Below, piece by piece: positions 1 to 7,878 of a stretch of DNA of 11,406 nt (within the stretch, counting starts at the first letter, position 1; each line of letters opens with the position of its first letter). The position numbers and the translations under genes were made by a program. The notes below the pieces were generated by a model. It did no database searches and had not been told where the DNA came from. It worked only from the letters and a program-made list of their open reading frames with translations. This DNA is from an uncultured Treponema sp. (GTDB lineage: Bacteria; Spirochaetota; Spirochaetia; Treponematales; Treponemataceae), in the NCBI GenBank assembly GCA_937915735.1, contig CALGGS010000181.1:1-11406 (forward strand). Direction: 5' to 3'.

Positions 1-1458
1 TATATCTGTATTTCTCGCCCCCGCCGATTTGGTAAGACGATTGCGGGCAACATGCTTTCTGCCTATTTTTCAAAGGGTTGCGATTCCCGGGAACTTTTTT
101 CTCCATATAAAATTGCAAGTGACCCGAGTTTTGAAAGCAATCTGAACAGGCTAAATGTCATTCAGATTGATATGAACAGCGAGTATCGGATTGAGCGACA
201 AAAAGAGGAACTTTTGAACAACCTTACCGACAGAATCCTTGCAGAAATGAAAGTCGAATTTCCTACGGTCGCAATCAACGAAAAAGGTTCTATAGCACAG
301 GCTATTATTGACATATATGCGGCATTGGGAGAGCAGTTTGTAATTATCATTGATGAATATGATGTTCTCGTGCGGGAAAATGTTCCTTCGTCTCTTTTTA
401 CCCAGTATTTGGATTTTTTGAACGGACTTTTCAAGAGCAATACCGTTCGCCCCGCCATTGCCCTCGCTTATCTTACGGGAATTTTACCGGTGGTGCGTGA
501 CCGGATTCAGTCGAAGCTGAATAATTTCCGGGAATATACAATCTTGGACGCAGGAAAACTTGCTCCTTACATCGGCTTCACGGCTGACGAAGTTCAGGAA
601 TTGTGCAAAAAGTATGATGTGGATTATGAGGAGTGCCGCCGTTGGTATGACGGATACAAGCAAAGGGGCTTGGAAATCTACAATCCAGAATCTGTCGTGA
701 TGTGCATCGAAAACGAAAGTTTCGAAAGCTATTGGAGCAAAACTTCTACCTACGCGGTAATCAGCGAGCGAATCCAGCAGAATTTCGCCGGAACAAAAGA
801 TGATGTAATCAAAATGCTTGCAGGCGAAAGCGTCGATGTAAATGTAACGATGTTCATGAATACCATGACGGATTTTTGCTCAAAAGACGATGTGTTCACA
901 TATCTTCTGCATTTAGGCTACCTTTCTTACGATAAAACTGAAAAAACATGCTCAATTCCCAATAAAGAAGTGCAGATTGAATGGACTAGCGCAGTTTCCG
1001 TCATGAACGACTACTCCGTCACCAATAAAATCATTCAGGGCTCAAAAGAACTTCTTGCGGAAACCCTTCGTCTCAATTCCGAAGCGGTGGCAAAATCTCT
1101 GGACGAAAGCCACATTCATGTTACCAGCAACCGAAGCTACAACAACGAAGATGCCCTGCAAAGTGCGATTTACCTTTCTTTTATCTATGCCCTCAACAAA
1201 TATACGATTATCAAGGAAATGACCACGGGCAAAGGCTTTGCGGATGTCGTTTTCATTCCCTTCGTGGCAAACATTCCAGCCATGATAATCGAACTCAAAC
1301 GAAACGGAAGCACTGAATCTGCTCTCAATCAAATCCGGGAAAAGAAATATTTTTCATCTCTGGAAGGCTACAGCGGAAACCTGCTCTTCGTGGGAGTGAA
1401 TTATGACGAGGAGACGAAAACCCACGAATGTCAGATAGAGCAGTTCGTAAAGGAATAA
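1..1458 (+). CDS. AAA-ATPase-like / PD-(D/E)XK nuclease-like fusion protein, 5' partial
   Basis: The reading frame is open from base 1, so the ATG at 52 is internal and the true start lies upstream of the window. The first codons give SRPRRFGKT (13-39), the Walker A loop typical of the AAA-ATPase_like family; starting at 52 would remove it. The Walker B is IIIDEYD (about 343-363). The middle carries the family signatures LTGILP, WYDGY and YNP. The C-terminal part has the nuclease-like core: an Asp at 1243-1245 in GFADVVF, then IIELK with Glu at 1291-1293 and Lys at 1297-1299, matching D...ExK. The family (AAA-ATPase_like plus PDDEXK_9/DUF1703) is abundant and multicopy in gut anaerobes and treponemes. 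Its role is not established; DNA handling, defence or mobile-element functions are proposed only by analogy. Both active sites look intact. It heads a tight unit with the next two genes. The family call is firm; the function is not known. Confidence 0.9.
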   Translation, partial: YICISRPRRFGKTIAGNMLSAYFSKGCDSRELFSPYKIASDPSFESNLNRLNVIQIDMNSEYRIERQKEELLNNLTDRILAEMKVEFPTVAINEKGSIAQAIIDIYAALGEQFVIIIDEYDVLVRENVPSSLFTQYLDFLNGLFKSNTVRPAIALAYLTGILPVVRDRIQSKLNNFREYTILDAGKLAPYIGFTADEVQELCKKYDVDYEECRRWYDGYKQRGLEIYNPESVVMCIENESFESYWSKTSTYAVISERIQQNFAGTKDDVIKMLAGESVDVNVTMFMNTMTDFCSKDDVFTYLLHLGYLSYDKTEKTCSIPNKEVQIEWTSAVSVMNDYSVTNKIIQGSKELLAETLRLNSEAVAKSLDESHIHVTSNRSYNNEDALQSAIYLSFIYALNKYTIIKEMTTGKGFADVVFIPFVANIPAMIIELKRNGSTESALNQIREKKYFSSLEGYSGNLLFVGVNYDEETKTHECQIEQFVKE

Positions 1459-1462
1459 CAAA

Positions 1463-1768
1463 ATGACAAAAGAAGAATTCATAAAAGCGTCAAAAAATTT
1501 TGCTAAATATTATTGCGGAATCAAACTTCCCATCGATGAAAATTCCTTAATTGAAAGGGAAGGCTGCAATTATTTCTTTTTTTACGAGCTTGCCTCTGAA
1601 TATGTGGATAACGATGACAATGATGTTGAGTGTACTTACTGGTACTCGGTTTCAAACTACAAGGACCAGCGCCCAGAAGACGGAATTGAATTTGCCACGG
1701 GAATTGACGGCCGCTCAGGAGACCATTTCTTTATAAGCTGCAAGGACTGGCAGGAAGAAAAAAAATGA
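1463..1768 (+). CDS. Conserved-looking small protein of unknown function (101 aa)
   Basis: I do not recognise this protein. It is 101 residues long, acidic and rich in aromatics, with a Phe/Tyr cluster around residues 37-41, a D/N-rich stretch around 49-54 (VDNDDNDVE) and four cysteines (18, 35, 57, 93). There is no signal peptide or membrane segment, so it is probably a soluble cytoplasmic protein. It is likely real because it sits 4 bases after the upstream stop, has a good AAGGA site at 1450-1454 embedded in the last codons of the ATPase gene, and ends in a 4-base ATGA overlap with the ABC-F gene. That layout implies co-transcription and translational coupling. Its last codons are in a run of A, ending in two lysines. 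No function can be given from sequence. A +1-frame 61-codon ORF inside it is a shadow. Confidence 0.75.
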   Translation: MTKEEFIKASKNFAKYYCGIKLPIDENSLIEREGCNYFFFYELASEYVDNDDNDVECTYWYSVSNYKDQRPEDGIEFATGIDGRSGDHFFISCKDWQEEKK

Positions 1769-3765
1769 ATATTCTTTCTATAAATAATCTTTCCAAAATG
1801 GGGCGGGAAGCTCCGCTTTTTAAAGAAGTCACTTTCGGCCTTAACGAAGGCGACAAAGCTGCCATTATCGGCCGAAACGGAACCGGCAAATCCACGCTTT
1901 TAAATGTGATTGCAGGTCTTTTGCCAGCTGATGACGGACAAATCACGATAAACAAACTATCGGGGGTTAGTTATCTTCCCCAAAATCCTGAATTTGAAGA
2001 AAAAGATACAATCCGTGAGCATATTTTCAAATCAGAAAGCCCCAAGCTCAAAATCATCAGGGAATACGAAGATTTATGCGAGAAAATGGCTGGCGGACTA
2101 ACTAACGGTCAGCAGAAACGCTTCGACGAGCTTACCCTGGAAATGGACACGCAAAATCTCTGGAACTACGAGAGCCAAATTCGCTCGATTCTGGGAGTTC
2201 TCGGCATCAACGACCTTAGCCGCAAAATGAGTGAGCTTTCAGGCGGCATGGTCAAAAAAGTCGCACTGGCTCAGGTTCTGGTTGAGGACACAAAACTTCT
2301 CCTTTTGGACGAGCCGACCAACCACTTGGACATTCAGACGATTTACTGGCTTCAGAATTACCTTCACGACACAGACCGCACCGTCCTTATGGTCACTCAC
2401 GACCGCTACTTCCTTGATGCCGTGTGCAACAATATTTTTGAGCTTTTCCGCGCCCGACTCAAACTTTATCAGGGAAATTATTCCACCTACCTTGAAAAAA
2501 AGGAAATCGAGGCGGAAATTGAAGAGAACACCGAGCGGCGAATTGAGAGCGTCCTCCGCTTTGAGCGGGACTGGCTCCGCCGAGGCCCCTGCGCCCGGGG
2601 AACAAAGGCAAAGGCTCGAATCCAGCGGGACATGCAGCTCATAAACCGGGAAAAGTTCACCAAGGATAAGGGCTTTCAGTTTGAGGTTGCAGGCCGCCGC
2701 CTGGGCGGAAAGATTCTTGAGCTGCACGGAATCAGCAAAAATTTCTTGAAAACTTCGGACAATGCGCCTGTCATCCGCGACTTCTCCTACACTTTCAGCA
2801 AGGGCGAGAAAATCGGCATTTTCGGCGGGAACGGAAGCGGAAAATCCACTCTCCTCAACATCATCACCGGCAATTTACCGCCGGACTCGGGCGAGGTTAT
2901 AAAGGGCGAGAATACATTTTTCGGCTACTACCAGCAGAACCCGGTCTTCAAGGATTTGAGCATTACCGTCCTCGACTACATCAAGGAAGCCGCCGATGTG
3001 ATTCAGATGAACAACGGCAAAACGCTTTCCGCAAGCCTCTTTTTGAAAGAATTCGGCTTTGAAGGAAAAATCCAGCACTCCATGCTCTCGACTTTAAGCG
3101 GTGGTGAGCGCAAGCGGGTTTTTCTGGTGCGCCTTTTGATTTCCAACCCAAATTTCCTGATTTTGGACGAGCCGACAAACGACTTCGACATTTTCACGAT
3201 GAATATTCTCGAAGAATTTCTCTTGGGTTACAAAGGATGCCTGCTCATCGTTAGTCACGACCGCTATTTTATGGATAAAATCGCCGACACCATGTTCATT
3301 ATGGAAGAAGACGGCGGAATTTCCGGATTCGTGGGAAAATGCTCGGAATATCTGGATTATTTGGAAAGTGAAAAATCAAAGGTAGGGAGCAACGGCAAAG
3401 CCGGCAAAACCTGTGAGACAGGTTTTGAGCGAGACTCGTGTCTTTTGAACGGGGCGTTGCGGGGTATCCCCGCAGAGGGGGTAGCGGAAAACGGTAGCGT
3501 AGCGAACGATTGTAGCGAGGGGGAGACTTCCCCCTCTAACAAAGAAAAGCCTAAGGCTAGAAAAAAGACCTTCAAAGAACAGAAAGAATTTGAAAATCTT
3601 GAAAATGAAATTTTGGAGCTGGAAGAAAAAAAATCTGAGCTTGAAGAGCAGATGGCTTCTTCCGATTTTGCCCTGGTGCAGAAAGCCGGCGAAGAATACA
3701 AATCGGTCGAAGAAAAACTGACCGCAGATTACGCTCGCTGGGAAGAGCTTGCGGAACTGGGGTGA
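1765..3765 (+). CDS. uup: ABC-F family ATPase, Uup type
   Basis: This is a soluble tandem ABC ATPase without membrane segments. Domain 1 has Walker A GRNGTGKST (residues 36-44), signature LSGG (158-161) and Walker B DEPTNHLD (182-189). Domain 2 has GGNGSGKST (354-362), LSGGE (444-448) and DEPTNDFD (468-475), followed by an SHDRYF H-loop. The inter-domain linker contains RRGPCARGTK (272-281), and the C-terminus is a Lys/Glu coiled coil from about residue 600 ending in RWEELAELG. Both resemble Uup rather than EttA or the antibiotic-resistance ABC-F proteins. Uup-type proteins act on ribosomes and are linked to DNA-structure binding and transposon excision in E. coli. The start overlaps the small upstream gene by ATGA, with AGGAAG at 1752-1757 as ribosome binding site. 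The oddity is residues about 540-592, a low-complexity GC-rich insertion between ABC2 and the coiled coil, annotated separately. Both ATP sites are intact. The uup symbol is by family resemblance. Confidence 0.88.
   Translation: MNILSINNLSKMGREAPLFKEVTFGLNEGDKAAIIGRNGTGKSTLLNVIAGLLPADDGQITINKLSGVSYLPQNPEFEEKDTIREHIFKSESPKLKIIREYEDLCEKMAGGLTNGQQKRFDELTLEMDTQNLWNYESQIRSILGVLGINDLSRKMSELSGGMVKKVALAQVLVEDTKLLLLDEPTNHLDIQTIYWLQNYLHDTDRTVLMVTHDRYFLDAVCNNIFELFRARLKLYQGNYSTYLEKKEIEAEIEENTERRIESVLRFERDWLRRGPCARGTKAKARIQRDMQLINREKFTKDKGFQFEVAGRRLGGKILELHGISKNFLKTSDNAPVIRDFSYTFSKGEKIGIFGGNGSGKSTLLNIITGNLPPDSGEVIKGENTFFGYYQQNPVFKDLSITVLDYIKEAADVIQMNNGKTLSASLFLKEFGFEGKIQHSMLSTLSGGERKRVFLVRLLISNPNFLILDEPTNDFDIFTMNILEEFLLGYKGCLLIVSHDRYFMDKIADTMFIMEEDGGISGFVGKCSEYLDYLESEKSKVGSNGKAGKTCETGFERDSCLLNGALRGIPAEGVAENGSVANDCSEGETSPSNKEKPKARKKTFKEQKEFENLENEILELEEKKSELEEQMASSDFALVQKAGEEYKSVEEKLTADYARWEELAELG
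3405..3427. repeat. Perfect 10-bp inverted repeat, loop GAG
   Basis: CAAAACCTGT is followed by GAG and then ACAGGTTTTG, a perfect 10-bp stem with a 3-base loop. It lies in the uup coding sequence, at the 5' end of the palindrome-rich insertion. On the + strand it ends in only four T followed by G, inside an open frame, so it is not a convincing terminator. Confidence 0.8.
3458..3474. repeat. Perfect 7-bp GC-rich inverted repeat, loop TAT
   Basis: TGCGGGG, TAT, CCCCGCA form a perfect hairpin in the middle of the coding insertion of the ABC-F gene. Confidence 0.75.
3517..3536. repeat. Perfect 8-bp inverted repeat, loop GACT
   Basis: GAGGGGGA, GACT, TCCCCCTC form a perfect hairpin at the 3' end of the coding insertion. 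The GAGGGGG arm is repeated at 3475-3481, which could pair alternatively with the same CCCCCTC arm, so the element may fold in two ways. Confidence 0.75.
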
Positions 3766-3775
3766 GCTTTTTCAC

Positions 3776-3803
3776 TTGCTTTTAGAATTTTAAGTGTTAA
3801 AAT
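3776..3803 (+). promoter_or_regulatory. Possible sigma-70 promoter for the GGDEF-EAL gene
   Basis: TTGCTT (3776-3781) and TAAAAT (3798-3803) are separated by 16 bases in the 49-base gap after the ABC-F stop. The following start at 3815 has only a weak GGTAA-like site at 3807-3811. The transcript would have a very short leader, and read-through from the ABC-F gene is also possible because no terminator lies between them. Confidence 0.3.
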
Positions 3804-3814
3804 AATGGTAAAGT

Positions 3815-5761
3815 ATGGAATTTCTTCAAAAGCTTATCACAAAATTAAAAAATCATCTCAAAACATATAATTACACCCCATTTGTAAAGGATTTTTTCTT
3901 TATTTCTAACATCCGTTCAAGTATCTATGTTTCTGTAATTGTTGCAATTATCGAAATTTGTATGCTCATAATGATGATTTCAGGCATAATAAAAAACTCC
4001 GAGAATTACAGTTTCCACTGGCTTTTTTTTCATACCATTTCCTACACGGCCCTTCTTGCCATTTCACTCGTTATGCTGCTTTATTCCGCTCTCTACCTAA
4101 AAGGCAAGGTCTCAAATAAACGAGTCGCCAACTTCATAAGAATTCTTTTTTCTCTGGCAATGATTGCCTTCGCACTTTATGTCTCATACACGAGCAAGGA
4201 CAGGGGCGGACAGGTTTTCGCTTTTATCTCGGTAATCACCTTAATAAATTGTATTTTCGTCTGGAATCCCTTCGTTTCTTTTATCTGCCTTACGGTTGTC
4301 TTTTCCGTCTATGTCTATCTCCAGAGCAAAATCGTACCAATCACCTTGAGCATAAAAGTCAACGGCTTTACGACTTGGCTTGCTTTCCTTGTAACAGCTT
4401 TAAACACTCACAACCAAAAAAGAGTTGAGTCCCAGAAAGACGAGCAGCTTCAAAAAATGAACAATTATCTCGAAGAAAAATCGAGAATGGACGAGCTTAC
4501 GAATCTTGCAAACAGACGGTACTTCTATTCTGAGGCAAGCAAATTTCTAAACGACGAAAAAAATGACATATCTAAAATCTGTTTTGCCTATATGGATCTT
4601 GAAAATTTCAAGAACTACAACGAAAAATACGGCTTTCAGGCTGGAACAAATTTCCTAAGAACCGTCGCAGAAATCATCAAGAAAAATTTTAAGGGAGAGC
4701 TTGTCGCCCGTTTTTCAGATGATCACTTTGTTGTCCTTACAAATCCAGACTCTCTTGAACAAAAGCTTATCGAAATGCAGTCGGAGCTTAAAAACTGCGA
4801 GACATCACTTCAACTAGGCTTTAAAGTTGGAATTTATCGTCCAAAGGACAGATTCTCAGCCCCAAACCTTGCCTGTGACCACGCCCGCTACGCCTGTGAA
4901 TCCATAAAAAAGCATTTCGGTCACGACATCGTTGAGTACAATTCAAAAATGGATCAGGAATTCAGGCTGAAACAGCACATAATCAACAATCTTGACAGTG
5001 CAATCGAAAATGGCTTCATAAAGGTCTTTTATCAGCCGGTCGTCTGGGCTAAAAACGGAAATCTTTGCGGGGTCGAAGCCCTTGCCCGCTGGGAAGACCC
5101 TTCATTCGGATTTTTATCCCCGGCCGCATTTATTCCAGTCCTAGAAGAATATCATCTTATCCACAAGCTTGATTTATATGTAATGCGTACAGTCTGCTTT
5201 GACATGAGCGAGTCTAAAAATAACGGGCTTCCGGCAATTCCCGCTTCAATAAATTTTTCCCGCCTTGACTTTGAGCTTGCAAATCCTGTTCGAGAGCTTG
5301 ATGAGTGCCTGAAAAAATATAAGCTTTCAAAAGAAGATATTCATGTTGAAATTACGGAAAGCGCCCTGAACGCAAGCGATGAAGCCCTAAAATCTTCCCT
5401 CGAAAATTTCCGGAAAAATGGAAACGCCCTCTGGCTCGATGATTTTGGCTCCGGGGCGTCCGGACTTAACACCCTAAAGGATTTTAACTTTGATTTAATG
5501 AAAATTGATATGGTCTTTCTGTCAAAATTCGGTGAATCAGAAAAATCACAGCCGATTCTAAGCACGGTCGTACAACTCGCGCAAAGAATCGGAATGCAGA
5601 CGCTGACAGAAGGTGTAGAAACAAAAGAAGCCTACGATTTCTTAAAATCAATAGGCTGCCAGCGTCTTCAAGGCTACCTTTTTGGTAAGCCAATGCCAAA
5701 GGAAGAGCTTTTGGCAAAAATCAAGGACGGAACATATACGCTTGAAACAAAGGTCGACTAA
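3815..5761 (+). CDS. Membrane GGDEF-EAL protein, probable c-di-GMP phosphodiesterase
   Basis: The 648-residue protein has about six hydrophobic helices in its first 200 residues (for example YVSVIVAIIEICMLIMMI), then a short helical linker and a GGDEF domain beginning DELTNLANRR. The cyclase motif is degenerate: residues 301-305 read SDDHF where GGDEF is expected, so cyclase activity is unlikely. The EAL domain is intact: E421 in VEALARW, N480 in INFSR, E512 and E515 in VEITES, D542-D543 in LDDFGSG, K563 in KID, E599 in TEGVET and Q619 in QGYLFGKP. The expected reaction is hydrolysis of c-di-GMP to pGpG at the inner membrane face, with the dead GGDEF domain perhaps acting as a GTP-responsive regulator; that last point is known for some family members and only inferred here. 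The N-terminus is not a recognised sensor. The stop codon overlaps that of the convergent chemoreceptor gene. Confidence 0.92.
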   Translation: MEFLQKLITKLKNHLKTYNYTPFVKDFFFISNIRSSIYVSVIVAIIEICMLIMMISGIIKNSENYSFHWLFFHTISYTALLAISLVMLLYSALYLKGKVSNKRVANFIRILFSLAMIAFALYVSYTSKDRGGQVFAFISVITLINCIFVWNPFVSFICLTVVFSVYVYLQSKIVPITLSIKVNGFTTWLAFLVTALNTHNQKRVESQKDEQLQKMNNYLEEKSRMDELTNLANRRYFYSEASKFLNDEKNDISKICFAYMDLENFKNYNEKYGFQAGTNFLRTVAEIIKKNFKGELVARFSDDHFVVLTNPDSLEQKLIEMQSELKNCETSLQLGFKVGIYRPKDRFSAPNLACDHARYACESIKKHFGHDIVEYNSKMDQEFRLKQHIINNLDSAIENGFIKVFYQPVVWAKNGNLCGVEALARWEDPSFGFLSPAAFIPVLEEYHLIHKLDLYVMRTVCFDMSESKNNGLPAIPASINFSRLDFELANPVRELDECLKKYKLSKEDIHVEITESALNASDEALKSSLENFRKNGNALWLDDFGSGASGLNTLKDFNFDLMKIDMVFLSKFGESEKSQPILSTVVQLAQRIGMQTLTEGVETKEAYDFLKSIGCQRLQGYLFGKPMPKEELLAKIKDGTYTLETKVD

Positions 5762-7848
5762 ACCTGGAACTGGTCGATTTCTTCGCCGATTTTCTGGATT
5801 GAGCGGTTCATCTCAACTGAAATGTCATTAAGAGTGCTTCCAGTCTCGCTGATTTTTCTTGCGCTCGTATTAATTTCACCCACAGAAATGTTCAAGGTCT
5901 GGGAACCTTCTTTTAGGCGGCTGACCTCCGACAAAATCTGCTGGCTTCCCGCACTCATTTCCTGAGAAGCTGAACGGACATTGCTAGTGCTTTCGCTCAT
6001 TGTATGTAATGCCGAAAGAACTTGCTTAGAGCCTTCTGACTGCTCTTCGACGGCAGCCCGAATTTGGCGGACAAGCTGATCTGTCTCTTTTATGCTGTTT
6101 GAAACCGCCGTGAAGGCCGCGCTTGACTCCGAAGAAGATGAAACGACATCCTCTATTGAAGCACGGATTTTCTGAAGCTGATCTCCGATTGTCTTACTCT
6201 GAACAGAAGATGTTTCCGAAAGCTTACGGATTTCGTCCGCGACAACGGCAAAGCCCTTCCCTGCCTCGCCGGCATGAGCCGCTTCGATGGCCGCATTCAT
6301 AGCAAGAAGATTCGTCTGACTTGCAATAGAAGCGATTGCGACATTTGCTTCCTGCAGCATTACCGACTGATTTTCGATTTCGGCGATTTTGTCGTTTACA
6401 TTTGCCTGCTTTGAAGCTCCGAGATTAGCGTCCTCCTGAAGCTTATTGAATTCTCCGGACATTTTTTCGATAGAAGCGTTAATCGAGCTGATGTTTCCAA
6501 TCATCTCTTCAGTTGCCGCGCTAGCCTGATTTACACCAGACGCCTGATTCATAATCATAGTGTCAAGATTCTGAATATTTGAAGCAATTTGAGAAACAGC
6601 GCTTGCAGTTCCCTCTACAGAATGAGTCTGCTCGGAAAGGACTGCTTTAAGATTGTTAAGATTCGCATTTATTTCGGCGATTGCGTTATCCGTGTCAGAA
6701 ATGCTCGCCTGTAAATTTTCGTCAATATCAGAAAGAGAAGTTTTTGAATTCTTGACCTCTGAAATGATTTGCTGCAATTTTTCTACGAACTGATTGAAGC
6801 CAAGGCCAACCGCCCCAATTTCATCATTCGTTTTTACATATATTCGTCTTGTAAGGTCTGCGTTTCCGCTTGCAATTTTTGTGATTCGCTCAACGACGGC
6901 CTTTAATGGTCTGAAGGCGGCAATCATAAGAACGACAATTACGAGAAGAACTATCACACCGATTGCGATATTGCTTGTAACTAAGATATTTCTGATTGCG
7001 TTTGCCGAAGCGTCAAGCTGTAAAAGCGGAATTGCTATTGCCACCGACCAGTTTGTTTTTTCAACTGGGTAATAGAAAACGACATCCTTTTCATCTGACT
7101 TCACGAAGCTATTGATAACGGCGTTACCTTCCTTTCCAGATGTCATGCTGTTTGCCAAGCCAAAAACATCTTCATGGCCTTCGATTGAGTCTTTAACAAA
7201 ATTCTTCTGCATCTGAATGTCAGAATTTGGATGGCACATTGCAGTTCCGTCACCAGAAAGCATGAATGCATAGCCTTCTTCGCCAAGCTTAAATGAATTG
7301 ATTTTTTCCTGAATTTTGTTGATAAGCTTTACACCCACAAACATTCCGACCTTGTTTCCGCTAGCATCAAAAGCAGGTTTTACGAGCATAATCGAAACCT
7401 TGCCCGTAGCCTTTGCCAATGTGGGGTTGGTAATATAAAAATCCTTTCCTGCCATAATCTCTTTATAGTAGGCACGGTCTGAGTGATTTCCGGTTTTGCC
7501 GGAGTCATAGTAAGAATTTCCCGCAGCCGCAATAAAAAGAACATAGTCAAGCTCTGGAGAACGACGGCTCGGAGTTGTTGCAAGCCATTCTCCAATTTCG
7601 TCAGGAGTTCCAAAATTATGAACAATGTCAGATTTTGTGTAAAAATCAAGGAGATTTAAATTTTCGTCCAGCCAAGAAGTGACATAGGTTGAGTACGAGG
7701 ATGCGATAATAGAAATGTCGTTGTCTGCCGTCTCCCGCGAAGACTTATTTATGACATTTACGGTAACTTCGATTAAAATAACGAACAGAATTGCAATAAT
7801 AATACCAATAATGGTGACAACTCGACGAATAACACTTCTCTTTTTCAT
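5758..7848 (-). CDS. Methyl-accepting chemotaxis protein with dCache sensor
   Basis: This is a 696-residue transmembrane chemoreceptor. A short basic N-terminus leads to TM1 (about residues 10-33), then a periplasmic dCache-type sensor (about 35-285) with the typical SDRAYYKE segment and a downstream TGKVSIMLVKP. TM2 (about 288-312) is followed by a HAMP domain starting RPLKAVVERITKIASGN and a long methylated coiled coil. The signalling tip is highly conserved (NAAIEAAHAGEAGKGF, residues 518-533, then AVVADEIRKLSE) and binds CheA/CheW. The C-terminus lacks a CheR-docking pentapeptide of the NWETF kind. The ligand is unknown: the sensor has R-x-Y-Y rather than the R-x-W-Y expected in amino-acid-binding dCache domains, so that specificity should not be assumed. 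The start is supported by a GGAGAG site. The gene is convergent with the GGDEF-EAL gene, sharing 4 bases. Confidence 0.95.
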   Translation of the reverse strand: MKKRSVIRRVVTIIGIIIAILFVILIEVTVNVINKSSRETADNDISIIASSYSTYVTSWLDENLNLLDFYTKSDIVHNFGTPDEIGEWLATTPSRRSPELDYVLFIAAAGNSYYDSGKTGNHSDRAYYKEIMAGKDFYITNPTLAKATGKVSIMLVKPAFDASGNKVGMFVGVKLINKIQEKINSFKLGEEGYAFMLSGDGTAMCHPNSDIQMQKNFVKDSIEGHEDVFGLANSMTSGKEGNAVINSFVKSDEKDVVFYYPVEKTNWSVAIAIPLLQLDASANAIRNILVTSNIAIGVIVLLVIVVLMIAAFRPLKAVVERITKIASGNADLTRRIYVKTNDEIGAVGLGFNQFVEKLQQIISEVKNSKTSLSDIDENLQASISDTDNAIAEINANLNNLKAVLSEQTHSVEGTASAVSQIASNIQNLDTMIMNQASGVNQASAATEEMIGNISSINASIEKMSGEFNKLQEDANLGASKQANVNDKIAEIENQSVMLQEANVAIASIASQTNLLAMNAAIEAAHAGEAGKGFAVVADEIRKLSETSSVQSKTIGDQLQKIRASIEDVVSSSSESSAAFTAVSNSIKETDQLVRQIRAAVEEQSEGSKQVLSALHTMSESTSNVRSASQEMSAGSQQILSEVSRLKEGSQTLNISVGEINTSARKISETGSTLNDISVEMNRSIQKIGEEIDQFQV

Positions 7849-7853
7849 AATAA

Positions 7854-7859
7854 CTCTCC
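7854..7859 (-). promoter_or_regulatory. Ribosome binding site of the chemoreceptor gene
   Basis: Read on the minus strand, GGAGAG lies 5 bases before the ATG at 7848-7846. It is the strongest Shine-Dalgarno match for this gene and fixes the start. Confidence 0.75.
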
Positions 7860-7878
7860 AAAAGATTAGTATATTCTT

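Larger units (their letters stand above)
3382..3540 (+). repeat. In-frame palindromic element inside the ABC-F coding sequence
   Basis: This 159-base block (53 codons; boundaries approximate) is about 58% G+C by hand count, while the following 60 bases are about 30%. It holds three perfect stem-loops (3405-3427, 3458-3474, 3517-3536) and four copies of GTAGCG (3481, 3494, 3499, 3512). It stays open in the uup frame and encodes a Gly/Ser/Ala/Asn-rich, coil-like peptide containing two of the linker's few cysteines. It lies between the second ABC domain and the coiled coil, a place where family members usually have only a short charged linker. The structure is what one expects of a dispersed palindromic element that inserted without breaking the frame, as the Rickettsia palindromic elements do. 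No second copy is visible in this window, so mobility is inferred. Confidence 0.6.

Noticed and set aside
52..1458. A complete gene starting at the ATG at 52
   Set aside because: The frame is open to base 1 and the codons before the ATG encode the Walker A loop SRPRRFGKT, so the gene is truncated by the window edge.
1758..1765. Programmed slippage at the A8 run before the ABC-F start
   Set aside because: Both frames are explained by an ordinary ATGA overlap with its own AGGAAG site; there is no stimulatory structure nearby.
2239..2727. Antisense 162-codon ORF within the ABC-F gene
   Set aside because: It lies opposite a strongly conserved ATPase domain, has no ribosome binding site I can see and no recognisable motif; it is a coding shadow.
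3405..3427. Intragenic terminator in the ABC-F gene
   Set aside because: The T-run after the stem is four bases and is broken by G; the frame continues to a normal Uup C-terminus.
3481..3517. GTAGCG repeats as a CRISPR-like array
   Set aside because: The copies are six bases long, irregularly spaced and inside a coding frame; there are no spacers or longer repeats.
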